A stretch of DNA of 64,000 bases, taken from an uncultured Clostridium sp. (GTDB lineage Bacteria; Bacillota; Clostridia; Lachnospirales; Lachnospiraceae). The translations under genes were made by a program, and so were the position numbers. Shown here in pieces: positions 52,594-62,245 of this stretch. The notes below the pieces were generated by a model, which was not told the DNA's origin, did no database searches, and worked only from the letters and a program-made list of their open reading frames with translations. Location of the stretch: contig CAMNRM010000009.1 of the NCBI GenBank assembly GCA_946553025.1, positions 28,907-92,906 on the forward strand, read 5' to 3'. Each line of letters starts with the position of its first letter. The stretch's first letter is position 1.

Positions 52594-54896
52594 GTGCGAC
52601 AAGAAGTCGGTGTATGGATTGCTGAATAAGCTGCTCTATCCATTTGGAGTAACCCTACCACAGCCTGCACTACTGGTAACGGAAGTGTTGGGAAGCCTGT
52701 GGGACAAAGCACAGATTCTGGTAGCCTAAAGCTGGATAAAGTGCAAGGGTAAAGGTACTATGGAGAAGATAACTGAACCGTCGTCGAAGGGTCGTTACAT
52801 AAGAATAAGCGAAATAAGGCTGATACGCTTAAACCAAAAGGGTACAGGGGAAGGCTGGCGAGTCCTTTGAAGCCCGACAGCAAATGGACATCATTCCCCC
52901 GGTCTACAGGCGGCTCCTAAGGTATCAATAATTATCCATATAACGGAACTTGGTAAGCCCTATACACTCCGAAAGGTATTCATCTGTAAAGAGAGAAAAT
53001 GGTGTAGAGGGTAGAGGAAAGGATAAAAAGCGAAGGTCAGGCTGTAATGGCTTGAATAGGGGAGAAGTGCCCTAAACCGAAAGGTTGCTGACTTATCCTA
53101 CGGTACAATATAGCAGGAATGAAGGCAAATCAATGAATGGAAATAATTCAATGACGGCTACGGCTGAGAGATTTCCTAACACGAAACAGCTAGGAATAGA
53201 GTGGGAAACCATAGACTGGAAAAATGTAGAAAATAGTGTGAATAGACTGCAATTCAGGATAGCTAAGGCAACAAGGGAAAAGAAATGGTATTTAGTAAAA
53301 AGGTTGCAATACCTGCTGACACATTCTTATTATGCAAAGTTATTAGCAGTAAGAAAAGTGACAACGAATAAAGGAAAACGAACACCGGGAATAGATGGTG
53401 AAGTATGGGAAGAATCCGCAACAAAAATGAGGGCGGCAAGGAGGCTGACGGATAGACACTATAAAGCAAAGCCCTTAAAAAGAGTATATATTGAAAAGAA
53501 GTCAAAAAAAGCAAAACGTCCATTAGGAATCCCCTGTATGTATGACAGGGCAATGCAGGCCCTTTATGCAATGGCTTTAGAACCAGTGTCTGAAACAATA
53601 GCGGACAGCAACTCATTTGGATTCAGGAAATATCGTTCATGCAAAGATGCGTGCGAATATATATTTAACAGTTTGGCTAAAAAACATTCTGCACAATGGA
53701 TATTGGAAGGAGATATTAAAGGCTGTTTTGACCACATTAGTCATGAATGGCTGATGGAAAATATACCGATGGATAAATCCATATTGAAAGAGTTCCTGAA
53801 ATCAGGCTACCTATTCAATGAACAAATGTATCCTACGGATGAAGGAACGCCACAAGGAGGAATTATTTCCCCAATACTGGCAAACATGGTATTAGATGGA
53901 ATACAGGAACGATTATATAATAAGTACCATGTAGGAAACCAGACAGGAAGATATAGTTCGTATAAAAGTGCACAGATGAAAGTAAATTACGCAAGATATG
54001 CGGATGACTTTATTGTAACTGCTGCAACAAGGGAAATTGCTCTGGAAATAAAAGAAATAATAAAAGAATTTTTAGCAGTAAGGGGTCTGGAACTATCAGA
54101 GGAAAAAACGCTGGTTACACACGTTGAAGAAGGATTTGACTTTTTAGGCTGGACATTCAGAAAATTCCGCAATAAATTGATAATCCGACCATCAAAAGAT
54201 TCCATAAAAAAGTTTGTGGCAGAAATATCAGACACAATCCATAAAGAGGGAAGTATCTTTACACAAGACGTACTCATTACACATCTCAATCAAAAGATAA
54301 GGGGATGGGTAAATTACCATCAAACCGTATGTTCCAAAAAGATATTCGCATCAATTGACCATCAAATTTTTGAAATCCTATGGCATAATATGAAAAGGAA
54401 ACACACAAAGAAAGGCAGAAAATGGATAAAAGAAAAATACTGGAAAACCATAGGGAATCAAAAATGGAGGTTTGCAGGTGACAGCCAAATACTAATACAG
54501 CTCGCTCAAACTCCAATCATAAGACATCCTAAACTAAAACTGGACAAGAATCCATACCTTGATAAAGAATATTATATAGACAGACAATATAACCTTGGAA
54601 TAAAGTTCATACGAGGAAAATATAAAGAGATATGGAAACGACAGAAAGGAATATGCCATGTATGTGGGCAGCCAATAGAAATGGATGCTGAAAAACAGAT
54701 TATATCTATCGCGTCTTTAAAAGAGGGAGATAAGAAATCCAGCGAGTCTATAAGGTATGTACATAAATACTGTAAATATCTAATCCCTAAAGCCGCTCTA
54801 TCATAGAGTGATATTGTACTTGAGCCGTATGAAGGGAAACTTTCATGTACGGTTCTTAGAGGGGAAAGTGGTAGAAATACCGCCGCCCTACTCGAC
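52594..54896 (+). mobile_element. complete group II intron
   Basis: 2303 nt. The 5' end reads GTGCGAC, the expected GUGYG start. The 3' end reads CTCGAC (ends in AC). Domain V is at 54822-54855 (GAGCCGTATGAAGGG, then ACGGTTC), with the catalytic AGC triad at its base; domain VI follows (54860-54893). Domains I-IV occupy the first part, and the encoded reverse transcriptase sits in domain IV. Boundaries are supported by exact restoration of the interrupted reading frame. Confidence 0.92.
53133..54806 (+). CDS. ltrA: group II intron reverse transcriptase/maturase
   Basis: About 557 residues from the ATG at 53133; the open frame extends to a TTG at 53085. The reverse transcriptase core shows NSFGFRKYRSCKDACEYIF, GDIKGCFDHISHEWLM, PQGGIISPILANMVLDGIQ and the catalytic ARYADDFIV. 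A maturase (domain X) region follows. The C-terminus is HNH-like with CHVCGQPI ... YVHKYC but looks reduced. It splices the intron and copies it into new DNA sites. Confidence 0.93.
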   Translation: MNGNNSMTATAERFPNTKQLGIEWETIDWKNVENSVNRLQFRIAKATREKKWYLVKRLQYLLTHSYYAKLLAVRKVTTNKGKRTPGIDGEVWEESATKMRAARRLTDRHYKAKPLKRVYIEKKSKKAKRPLGIPCMYDRAMQALYAMALEPVSETIADSNSFGFRKYRSCKDACEYIFNSLAKKHSAQWILEGDIKGCFDHISHEWLMENIPMDKSILKEFLKSGYLFNEQMYPTDEGTPQGGIISPILANMVLDGIQERLYNKYHVGNQTGRYSSYKSAQMKVNYARYADDFIVTAATREIALEIKEIIKEFLAVRGLELSEEKTLVTHVEEGFDFLGWTFRKFRNKLIIRPSKDSIKKFVAEISDTIHKEGSIFTQDVLITHLNQKIRGWVNYHQTVCSKKIFASIDHQIFEILWHNMKRKHTKKGRKWIKEKYWKTIGNQKWRFAGDSQILIQLAQTPIIRHPKLKLDKNPYLDKEYYIDRQYNLGIKFIRGKYKEIWKRQKGICHVCGQPIEMDAEKQIISIASLKEGDKKSSESIRYVHKYCKYLIPKAALS

Positions 54897-55727
54897 GAGA
54901 TCATGATGGATGAAAAAGCCAGGATTGGTTTTCTGTCAGCGATGCTGAAATTAAACCCAGAAGAGATTAAGGAAACCCAGGTTCTGAATACCAATCTTAG
55001 AAAGCAGAGTGAAAAGGAAAAACTTGGTATCCTGGATGTAAGAATCCTGATGAACAATAACACCGAGATTGATATCGAAATCCAGCTTGCCGCAATGAAT
55101 ATCTGGGCTGACCGGGCATTGTTTTACCTGGCGAAGATGTATACGGAACAGATTAGCGCCGGGGAAGATTATACGGTATTTAAGAAATGTGTAAGTATCA
55201 GTATCTTAGACTTTAAACTTTTTGAACAGGAACCGGAGTTTTATTCCTGTTTCCATATCCGGGAGGATTCACGCAATTTTCTGTATACGGATAAGATGGA
55301 GTTCCATGTGCTGGAACTGCCAAAGCTTCCGAAAGAGTTAAAAGAGGACAGCAGCGATATAGAATTATGGGGAAAGTTTATCAGTGCGGAGCGAAAGGAG
55401 GAGTTTGACATGCTGGCAGAGAAAAATATGTATATTGGAAGTGCGTACCAGCATTTGCAGGTAATCAGTCAGGATGAAGAAAAGCGTCTGGAATATGAAG
55501 CCAGAGCAAAGGCTATCCGGGATTATAACCAGATTATGCTGGAAGCAGAGCAACGGGGAGAAGCACGAGGAGAAGCACGGGGAGAGGCACGAGGAGAAGC
55601 ACAAGGAATAGAGCGTGTAAATAAATTGAATACTTTGTTGATTAATGATAATCGCTATCAAGATTTAGAACGTTCTGTGAATGATGCTGCTTTTCAGAAG
55701 AAATTAATGTCAGAGTATAGAATTTAG
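54897..55727 (+). CDS. Rpn-family PD-(D/E)XK transposase-like protein, 3' exon
   Basis: 276 codons, in frame with the 15-codon first exon, giving a 291-residue protein. It is the Rpn/PD-(D/E)XK transposase-like family: ARIGFLSAMLKLNPEEIKET, then the nuclease core GILDVRILMNNNTEIDIEIQ (D and E-x-Q), then RALFYLAKMYTEQ and FKKCVSISILDFKLFE. The C-terminus has a short repeat (EARGEARGEARGEAQG). These proteins promote RecA-independent recombination in E. coli; the role here is inferred from family. The protein should form only after intron splicing. Confidence 0.88.
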   Translation, partial: EIMMDEKARIGFLSAMLKLNPEEIKETQVLNTNLRKQSEKEKLGILDVRILMNNNTEIDIEIQLAAMNIWADRALFYLAKMYTEQISAGEDYTVFKKCVSISILDFKLFEQEPEFYSCFHIREDSRNFLYTDKMEFHVLELPKLPKELKEDSSDIELWGKFISAERKEEFDMLAEKNMYIGSAYQHLQVISQDEEKRLEYEARAKAIRDYNQIMLEAEQRGEARGEARGEARGEAQGIERVNKLNTLLINDNRYQDLERSVNDAAFQKKLMSEYRI

Positions 55728-55762
55728 AATAGTAACAAGAATAAGTCAAGTATATTTAGGCT

Positions 55763-56057
55763 TTTAGATTTTAAACTCTTTGAACAGGAACCGGAGTTTT
55801 ATTTCTGTTTCCATATCCGGGAGGATTCACGGAATTTTCTGTATACGATAAGATGGAGTTCCATGTACTGGAACTGCCAAAGCTTCCGAAAGAGTTAAAA
55901 GAGGACAGCAGCGATATTGAGTTATGGGGGCGATTTATCCGTGCAGAGCGAAAGGAGGAGTTTGACATGCTGGCAGAAAAAAATATGTATATTGGAAGTG
56001 CGTACCAGTATTTGCAGGTAATCAGTTAGGATGATGAAAAACGTCTGGAATATGGCG
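55763..56057 (+). pseudogene. partial tandem copy of the Rpn-family gene
   Basis: Nearly identical to about 55206-55500, lying 36 nt after the parent's stop. It starts at the TTTAAACTCTTTGAACAGG segment and ends at CGTCTGGAATATG. One G is deleted (TATACGATAAG versus TATACGGATAAG), shifting the frame, and a later stop replaces a Gln (ATCAGTTAG). No start or ribosome site. Confidence 0.85.
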
Positions 56058-56080
56058 GATGTTAATGAAACATCCGCCAT
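56052..56080 (+). terminator. hairpin terminator
   Basis: ATGGCGGATGTT / AACATCCGCCAT, perfect 12 bp, 5-nt loop, at the end of the partial Rpn copy. Only a short T-run follows. Confidence 0.65.
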
Positions 56081-56250
56081 TACTTTAAAAGTCTGCTGCT
56101 GAACAGGCTGCATAAGTTTAAGGATTTTAAGTGTGCCCTGCATACTTTGAGTTCTATAGTAACTATTTGTGGGTGCATGAAGGATTACTTTTTATGAGGG
56201 CAGTCTGCACCCGATAAGATAGTTAGAAAAAAAGAGAGGCAGGATGTTAT

Positions 56251-57942
56251 ATGGCTAGAACCATAGGGATAGGTTGTCAGGATTTTGAAAAAGTAAGAAA
56301 AGAAAAATTATTTTATATAGATAAAACCAATTTTATTCGGGAATGGTGGGAAAATGCAGACGATGTAACATTGATTACTCGTCCAAGAAGGTTTGGAAAA
56401 ACTCTGAACATGAGCATGTTAGAGAAATTCTTTTCTATTCAGTATGCGGGAAGGGAAGATTTATTTCAGGGACTTGCTGTCTGGGAAGATGAAAAGTACA
56501 GGAAACTCCAGGGAACTTATCCTGTGCTTGGGATTAGTTTTGCTGATATAAAAGAAACGACATATGAGCAGGTAAGAAAAAGAATCTGTCGTTTGATTAA
56601 ATCACTTTATAATAAATTTGATTTCTTATTAAAAAGTGATTTTTTGAATGAAAGTGAAAAGAAAGATTTTGAGCATATTTCAGTTGATATGGAAGATAAT
56701 GAAGCAGCCTGTTCACTAAAGATGTTGTCGGATTATCTGTGTCGTTATTATAATAAGAAGGTAATTATTTTGTTGGACGAGTACGATACGCCAATGCAGG
56801 AAGCTTATATCAATGGCTATTGGGATGAACTTGTTTCGTTTACCAGGAGTATGTTTAATGCCACATTTAAAACCAACCCTTATATGGAAAGGGGCATTAT
56901 GACGGGGATTACCAGGATAAGCAAAGAATCCATTTTCTCTGACTTAAATAATCTTGAAGTGGTTACTACGACATCCAATAAATATGCAGAATATTTCGGA
57001 TTTTTAGAAGAAGAGGTTTTCGCGTCTTTAGATGAATTTGGCCTGTCTGATCGAAAAAATGAAGTTAAGATTTGGTATGATGGTTTCTCTTTTGGAAAAA
57101 GGAAAGATATTTATAATCCATGGTCGATTTTGAATTATTTAGAAAAAGGACAAACCGAAACATATTGGGCAAATTCCAGTTCAAATAATCTGGCAGGAAA
57201 ACTAATTCAGGAAGGGACAAAGCAGATAAAACAAGAATTTGAAGATTTGCTTCAGGGGAAATCTATAGAAATTGAGCTTGATGAGCAGATTGCTTATAAT
57301 CAACTAAAATCAAAACGAAATGCCATTTGGAGTATTCTTCTTGCTGGAGGATATTTAAAGGTAATAAAGAAGGAATTGAATCAAAAGAGTGGACGTTGGT
57401 ATTACACAATCTCATTAACAAACAGAGAAGTACATCTTATGTTTGAGAGTGTAATCCAAGATTGGTTTTCAGAAAGTGGAGAAAATTATAATGATTTTAT
57501 CAGGGCCTTATTGCAAAATAATGTTAAGGCAATGAATCTATATATGAACCGAGTAGCACTGACTACATTCAGCTATTTTGATACAGGAAAGAATCCTTCT
57601 GATGAAGAACCAGAGCGTTTTTATCATGGTTTTGTATTAGGATTGATGGTAGATTTGGCAGAGAGATATGTATTGACTTCCAATCGAGAAAGTGGTTTTG
57701 GAAGGTATGATGTAATGCTGGAACCATTGTACCCGGAAAAAGATAATGGAATTATTATGGAGTTTAAAGTGCAAGATATAGATGATGAAAAGGAACTTTC
57801 AGATACGGTAGAAGCTGCATTAAATCAGATTGAAAAGAAAAAATATGAAATGGCTTTAATGGCAAAAGGGATTCCAAAAAAAAGAATTAAAAAGTATGGA
57901 TTTGCTTTTCGCGGGAAAAAAGTGTTAATTTGCGGAAAGTAA
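56251..57942 (+). CDS. AAA-ATPase-like / PD-(D/E)XK nuclease protein, copy 2
   Basis: 563 residues, homologous over full length to copy 1 at 18983 (shared IREWWE, RPRRFGKTLNMSMLEKFFS, KKVIILLDEYDTPMQEAY, NSSSN, FYHGFVLGLMV and SGFGRYDVMLEP blocks), with clear divergence. ATP-binding and nuclease motifs are intact. A GAGAGGCAGGA ribosome site precedes the ATG. Alone in its transcript; ends before a hairpin terminator. Function unknown as for copy 1. Confidence 0.9.
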   Translation: MARTIGIGCQDFEKVRKEKLFYIDKTNFIREWWENADDVTLITRPRRFGKTLNMSMLEKFFSIQYAGREDLFQGLAVWEDEKYRKLQGTYPVLGISFADIKETTYEQVRKRICRLIKSLYNKFDFLLKSDFLNESEKKDFEHISVDMEDNEAACSLKMLSDYLCRYYNKKVIILLDEYDTPMQEAYINGYWDELVSFTRSMFNATFKTNPYMERGIMTGITRISKESIFSDLNNLEVVTTTSNKYAEYFGFLEEEVFASLDEFGLSDRKNEVKIWYDGFSFGKRKDIYNPWSILNYLEKGQTETYWANSSSNNLAGKLIQEGTKQIKQEFEDLLQGKSIEIELDEQIAYNQLKSKRNAIWSILLAGGYLKVIKKELNQKSGRWYYTISLTNREVHLMFESVIQDWFSESGENYNDFIRALLQNNVKAMNLYMNRVALTTFSYFDTGKNPSDEEPERFYHGFVLGLMVDLAERYVLTSNRESGFGRYDVMLEPLYPEKDNGIIMEFKVQDIDDEKELSDTVEAALNQIEKKKYEMALMAKGIPKKRIKKYGFAFRGKKVLICGK

Positions 57943-57965
57943 TTTTTAAGATTGTATCCGAATAA

Positions 57966-58006
57966 ACGGTAGATGTGAATTAAGCATCTGCTGTTTTGCT
58001 TTTTTA
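57966..58006 (+). terminator. terminator after AAA/PD-(D/E)XK copy 2
   Basis: ACGGTAGATG / CATCTGCTGT with two wobble pairs, followed by TTTGCTTTTTT. Confidence 0.75.
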
Positions 58007-58179
58007 AGGAAAAATATTTTGAGTGACCTGATTCAACTACCTAACAAAAAAATATCCACTGGATAATTTTTTATTAGAGGTGGGGGCTTCCTGTGGGGCT
58101 AAATAATTTTGACAGTATCAACAAGTTATCCCTGTAAGCCCTATGGTTTGCACGAATGATGTAAAAAGGCTAGAGAAAG

Positions 58180-58219
58180 AATCGCTGTATTATGTGAGTA
58201 TGAACGTAATACAGCGATT
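58180..58219. repeat. perfect 13-bp inverted repeat
   Basis: AATCGCTGTATTA and its exact complement, 14 nt apart, in the otherwise gene-free 57,943-58,349 stretch between convergent genes. It could be a bidirectional terminator or a recombination-related site; no strong T-run. Confidence 0.65.
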
Positions 58220-58349
58220 TATTGATGTAAATAATTTAAGATTGTAATAAAAATTAGTTAGCATTTATTCTACTTAAAGGTGTATAGATTTAAGTGTCAT
58301 TCCTTTTAATTTTAGCAGGATATGAGGAGAGGAAGAAATATGTACCTTA

Positions 58350-59345
58350 TTACGTTTCTTTTAGATACTCTTTTTCTTTAAAGAATGTGAGAATATCTTT
58401 AATGATAGGTTGACTGTAATTTTTAATCTCTAAAGATAAATGTTTTTGTAATTTAATCATTAACTCCTCTCTTTCTGTAGATGTTTTTGTATGAGGAAGG
58501 TATTGGTCTATAACACTGGAGTCTAGCTGATTGTTAATGCTTGTCATTATACATTTTGAAATATAGTCAACAGTTTCTTTAACACGCTCCAAAGTGAAGT
58601 AATGATCATTAGATGATAGGTGTTTATTTGGTATAACTGCATTTTTGATTTTTAACTGTAATTTTTGTTTTGTTTCTTTTTGAAAGTCGCCTAAGTTTTG
58701 GTTGATGGCTCTGCTGAAATTGGCTTCTTCCATCTTGCAGGATTCCAGTTCAGGAGCATAGTTGGAAAAGATAAATTGGTATGCCTCCTCTTCTATATTA
58801 GGAAGTATTTCATCACTAATTTTACAATAAACAAAGTCTTGGACGCATAAAATTTTTTTCTCATACTTGGGAGTGTAAGAAAAAAGTTCTATACATATAC
58901 GTTTAAAAGCTTCTACTTGAGAATCATCAGCATTTTTCAAACAATCGATGAGGGTATACAGAGCAGAGCGTTTGGAAGGTGGTAGGACATAAATTTTATG
59001 GATAATTGAATCACGAAAATCGCCGGCTTGAAACATCTTGCGTATAATTCTTTCTTGTCTGACTGGTTGTTTATCACCATTGTTTGTAGTAATTTTATCA
59101 ATATAGCAAGTTCTTATTTCGTCTGGATTATCTACATAGCCTTGCAGATAGTCAGGGGTACAACGTAATACATCGGAAAGGCTGTTAAGAAGTTCTTTAC
59201 TTGTGCGGTGTTCTTCATCTTTTTCAAGCCGACAAATTTGCTGTCTTGATGTTCCGCAGAAATTGGCAATGTATTCTTGTGATAGCTCCCATTTTTCACG
59301 TAGTTCCTTTAAACGTTTTCCAGAGATTTCCAACTTCATTGACAT
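58350..59345 (-). CDS. XRE-family transcriptional regulator
   Basis: 331 residues. The N-terminal HTH is clear (LKELREKWELSQEYIANFCG then SRQQICRLEKDEEHRTSK, residues about 11-55). The rest is an unrecognised helical region. GGGAGGAAA precedes the ATG. Divergent from the SF3 helicase gene, so it probably represses or controls the element's replication module. The 265 nt between them hold no gene except a six-codon frame at 59543. Confidence 0.88.
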   Translation of the reverse strand: MSMKLEISGKRLKELREKWELSQEYIANFCGTSRQQICRLEKDEEHRTSKELLNSLSDVLRCTPDYLQGYVDNPDEIRTCYIDKITTNNGDKQPVRQERIIRKMFQAGDFRDSIIHKIYVLPPSKRSALYTLIDCLKNADDSQVEAFKRICIELFSYTPKYEKKILCVQDFVYCKISDEILPNIEEEAYQFIFSNYAPELESCKMEEANFSRAINQNLGDFQKETKQKLQLKIKNAVIPNKHLSSNDHYFTLERVKETVDYISKCIMTSINNQLDSSVIDQYLPHTKTSTEREELMIKLQKHLSLEIKNYSQPIIKDILTFFKEKEYLKET

Positions 59346-59611
59346 AAAAATTTCCTCCCTGATTCTATAAGTTATCGAGTGAATACCATTTTGTTGATGG
59401 TAAATGTTGTATTAGTACTATTTTAAATGAAAGTAAAATCTTTGTCAACAAAAATGGCGTTTCGGAATTTATCCTTCTTTTATATAATTTAAAATATGGG
59501 GGAGGGGATACAATTAATAAATAAAATCAGGGAGGTGTTTTTATGGGAAGCTGGCAGAAATAGAAAAGGTAAGGAAGCAGCAATTATTTATACACACAGG
59601 GAGGCGAAAAA

Positions 59612-61309
59612 ATGAACAAAGAAATTCATGAAAGTAACAACTCAAAAAGAGCTTTGACGAAACCATTTTTATATGTGGGAACAGAACTCAACTTACCGTT
59701 TTATCGAGAAACGGATTCTGCATTCAGGAAACCATTTTACATGGTAGGAGAGAATAAAGAATGGCCAGGTAATCAATATGAAAAATCATCATTAACACCA
59801 AATTCGATGAATGGAATCAGTCAAGAAAATATGAATATTTCACCGATTGTAGGATTTAATTGCAATCAGATTAGGCCATCTGAGCAGCATGATTTAGTTA
59901 ATTATACTTGCGTTCCAAGTGAACAAAATAGAGTTATTCTACAAAAAAATCCTTGCAATATAGGAAGCTATTCTGGCATTTATATGCCACCAGCTCAATC
60001 GAACAATGAAATGATAAAAACAAAAGAAACCGAAGAAATCAAACCGGAAGAAGTTGCAGATTTAATTGTCAGAAGTGTATTTATACGCTATTATGACGGC
60101 AATTTGTATATGTTTGCTTTGGACGGATTTAATTGTTACAGAAAAATGGAAGGAAAGGAGGTGATTCATTTTATTGACAAATTTGTAAAAGAATGCAAGA
60201 TAAAATTTTCACCGTTAAAATATGATAACGTGAAAAAATGCCTTGCGTCAAATTCTGAAATTGTTGTAAAAAATGGAGAGGGACTTCCACCTAATATTTG
60301 GCCATTTAGAAATTTTCTGGTTAATATAGAAAGCGGAGAAGTGCTTCAAAATCCACAAGGTTTTTTCAATTGCTATTCTCTTTGTTGCGAGTATATTCCT
60401 GGAGAAATATGCCCACAATTTGATACTTTTATTGCAGCAATAACAAATTATGATGAAACTTTAACAGAAGCTATATGGCAAATAATAGGATATTTGATGG
60501 CAGATGACAATAACTGCAAAAAGTTCTTTGTTTTTCAGGGAGTCAAGGATACAGGAAAATCATTATTAGCAAAAATTATTGCAGCATTGCTTGGAGAGGA
60601 GGGGGTGTGTGCGATGAATATCTCAGAATTTGGAGAAAAATTTTCTCTGGCAGAATTGAAAAATAAGAGGTTGGCCATCAGCATGGATTTGACCGATGAA
60701 CCACTTAGTGTAAAAGCTGTCGGGGCAATAAAATCGATCACCGGTAATGATTTAATCCGAACTGAAGGAAAGTTTAAAACAGGTGAAACTGTACACTTGA
60801 AGGCAAGATTGCTGTTCGGAACAAATAATCAAATTCATACGAAAAAAAGTAATATTGCTTTTATGGATCGTCAGTATGTGGTTCCATTTTATTATCAGGT
60901 TCCACCAGATAAACAAGATAAAAATTTATTTTATGAGTTAACCAGAGAACTTCCTGGAATTGCATTAAAGGCAATGAAAGCGTATCTGCGTTTGGTGAAA
61001 AATAATTATATTTTGCCGCAGATACATCTAAATATTCCTGAAGAAATGTGCTGGGATCATGAGAAAATTATCGAAAAATTTTCACAGGAAAAATGTGATT
61101 TTTCTGATCCAAATGCAAAGACTTCGACGGAGTCTTTGTATAAATCGTATATGAATTTTACAAATGAAGAAAAGACAGAAAGTTTGGAAAAAGATAAATT
61201 TTCCGAATTGTTCAATAAGAAAAATGTATCACTCACAAAGAAAAAAATCAATGTAGAGGGCAAATCCTTGTGGGGTTATCTTGGAGTAAAATTGAAGTTC
61301 CAGGGATGA
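59612..61309 (+). CDS. P4-type SF3 helicase / DNA-replication protein
   Basis: 565 residues. The C-terminal half is the phage/plasmid primase-helicase (P4 family, D5-like): Walker A GVKDTGKSLLAKI near residue 310, then RLAISMDLTDEPLS as the B region, then GNDLIRTEGKFKTGE and LLFGTNNQ (sensor). The N-terminal half contains a large polar region (FYMVGENKEWPGNQ, NPCNIGSYSGIYMPP) and no primase motif I recognise. GGGAGG precedes the ATG. Likely initiates or drives the replication of the integrated element. Confidence 0.88.
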   Translation: MNKEIHESNNSKRALTKPFLYVGTELNLPFYRETDSAFRKPFYMVGENKEWPGNQYEKSSLTPNSMNGISQENMNISPIVGFNCNQIRPSEQHDLVNYTCVPSEQNRVILQKNPCNIGSYSGIYMPPAQSNNEMIKTKETEEIKPEEVADLIVRSVFIRYYDGNLYMFALDGFNCYRKMEGKEVIHFIDKFVKECKIKFSPLKYDNVKKCLASNSEIVVKNGEGLPPNIWPFRNFLVNIESGEVLQNPQGFFNCYSLCCEYIPGEICPQFDTFIAAITNYDETLTEAIWQIIGYLMADDNNCKKFFVFQGVKDTGKSLLAKIIAALLGEEGVCAMNISEFGEKFSLAELKNKRLAISMDLTDEPLSVKAVGAIKSITGNDLIRTEGKFKTGETVHLKARLLFGTNNQIHTKKSNIAFMDRQYVVPFYYQVPPDKQDKNLFYELTRELPGIALKAMKAYLRLVKNNYILPQIHLNIPEEMCWDHEKIIEKFSQEKCDFSDPNAKTSTESLYKSYMNFTNEEKTESLEKDKFSELFNKKNVSLTKKKINVEGKSLWGYLGVKLKFQG

Positions 61310-61464
61310 AAAAAGCTTAAATTATCTGATATTCCATGGAAATTCCATGGAATTCTAGGCTGAAAACAAAAAAATTGGTCTGGAATTAGATGAGAATGGA
61401 GTTTGTTTAATTGTGCAAAGGAATGGGAGGTGAATGAAATGAAAGTATATTTTTTCCTTATTAC

Positions 61465-61740
61465 ATGAGTGTGATGTTTTATTACCAATGTAGTACCAAA
61501 GAGGAAAGTCAAGGAAATGTATTACATAAGCGAGAGGCTTATATTAGAGAACAAGGATGATATCTGGTTGAACCTTATGTTGAATTAAAAAGCGGAATGA
61601 TAACAAAAGGAAAAGTTGAATGTGAGCATTTATATGAAAATTTACCGAATATACATTTGATGTTATTATATTAAAAACCAGAAGCGTCTTTGCATAATGT
61701 GAAAGACTGGATTGAGGCAATCAAGAGGGGAGAGTTTTAA
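61465..61740 (+). pseudogene. small unknown gene with two in-frame stops
   Basis: A continuous frame of 92 codons (MSVMFYYQCSTKEESQG ... LHNVKDWIEAIKRGEF) broken by TGA (about codon 31) and TAA (about codon 70). A ribosome site (GGGAGG, near 61426) is followed by a nine-codon frame that ends just before. Looks like a decayed gene of about 90 residues. No family recognised. From 61,310 to 62,002 there is no other supportable gene. Confidence 0.5.
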
Positions 61741-62002
61741 AAGAAATTGTTACATGATAATTAAATTATTATGCTTTTGGAGGTGAAAAAATGAGAATTT
61801 ACATTCATATTATCAACACGCTATAGGTAATAAAAACACAGGATTTATGTGCCTTTAATGATGCTTTATTTTGTCACTTAAAGATAAAAAAGCCTATTTT
61901 GGAAATTTCCTGCATAAAATAAAGAAAGAAATTTATCTTGTCGGGAAATTTCCTATGTCCAAGAAATTAAGTAACCATGCACATGAAAAAGGAGGACAAT
62001 GG

Positions 62003-62134
62003 ATGGAATTAAAACTTAATGATGTCCAAATGAAGGACTTCCAAAAAGTGTTTAAAGCTGGAATTTACAGAGAACTTTACCGACAGAAAATGCTTACGGA
62101 AAATCAGCTAAATCACTTGCTAAATCATATCTGA
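62003..62134 (+). CDS. 43-residue SHOCT-like protein next to the recombinase
   Basis: Start at ATG 62003 because AAAGGAGG lies about 8 nt upstream; the longer frame from 61871 has no ribosome site. The short helical protein (NDVQMKDFQKVFKAGIYREL, then a MLTENQLNHLLNHI end) is like the short ORF often next to serine recombinases in clostridial elements. It may act with the recombinase; unproven. Confidence 0.65.
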   Translation: MELKLNDVQMKDFQKVFKAGIYRELYRQKMLTENQLNHLLNHI

Positions 62135-62245
62135 GTTTAAGTATCTTGCTATATTTTCCCCTCTTAGATGAAGACTAGGAGGGGGAATTTTCTTAAATAA
62201 TATTCTACTCAGACAATTTTTTAATTCAATGAAAGGATGAATAAA

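Noticed and set aside
53133..54806. Retron or diversity-generating retroelement reverse transcriptase
   Set aside because: The encoded RT has a maturase region, lies inside a domain V/VI-bearing intron, and no msr/msd or template/variable repeat pair is visible.
52549..54902. Rpn-family gene simply truncated and therefore a pseudogene
   Set aside because: The missing part is explained by a complete group II intron; joining the exons restores an intact 291-residue frame.
54572..55063. Minus-strand open frame spanning the intron 3' end
   Set aside because: Antisense to the maturase gene and the Rpn exon; no ribosome site and no family resemblance.
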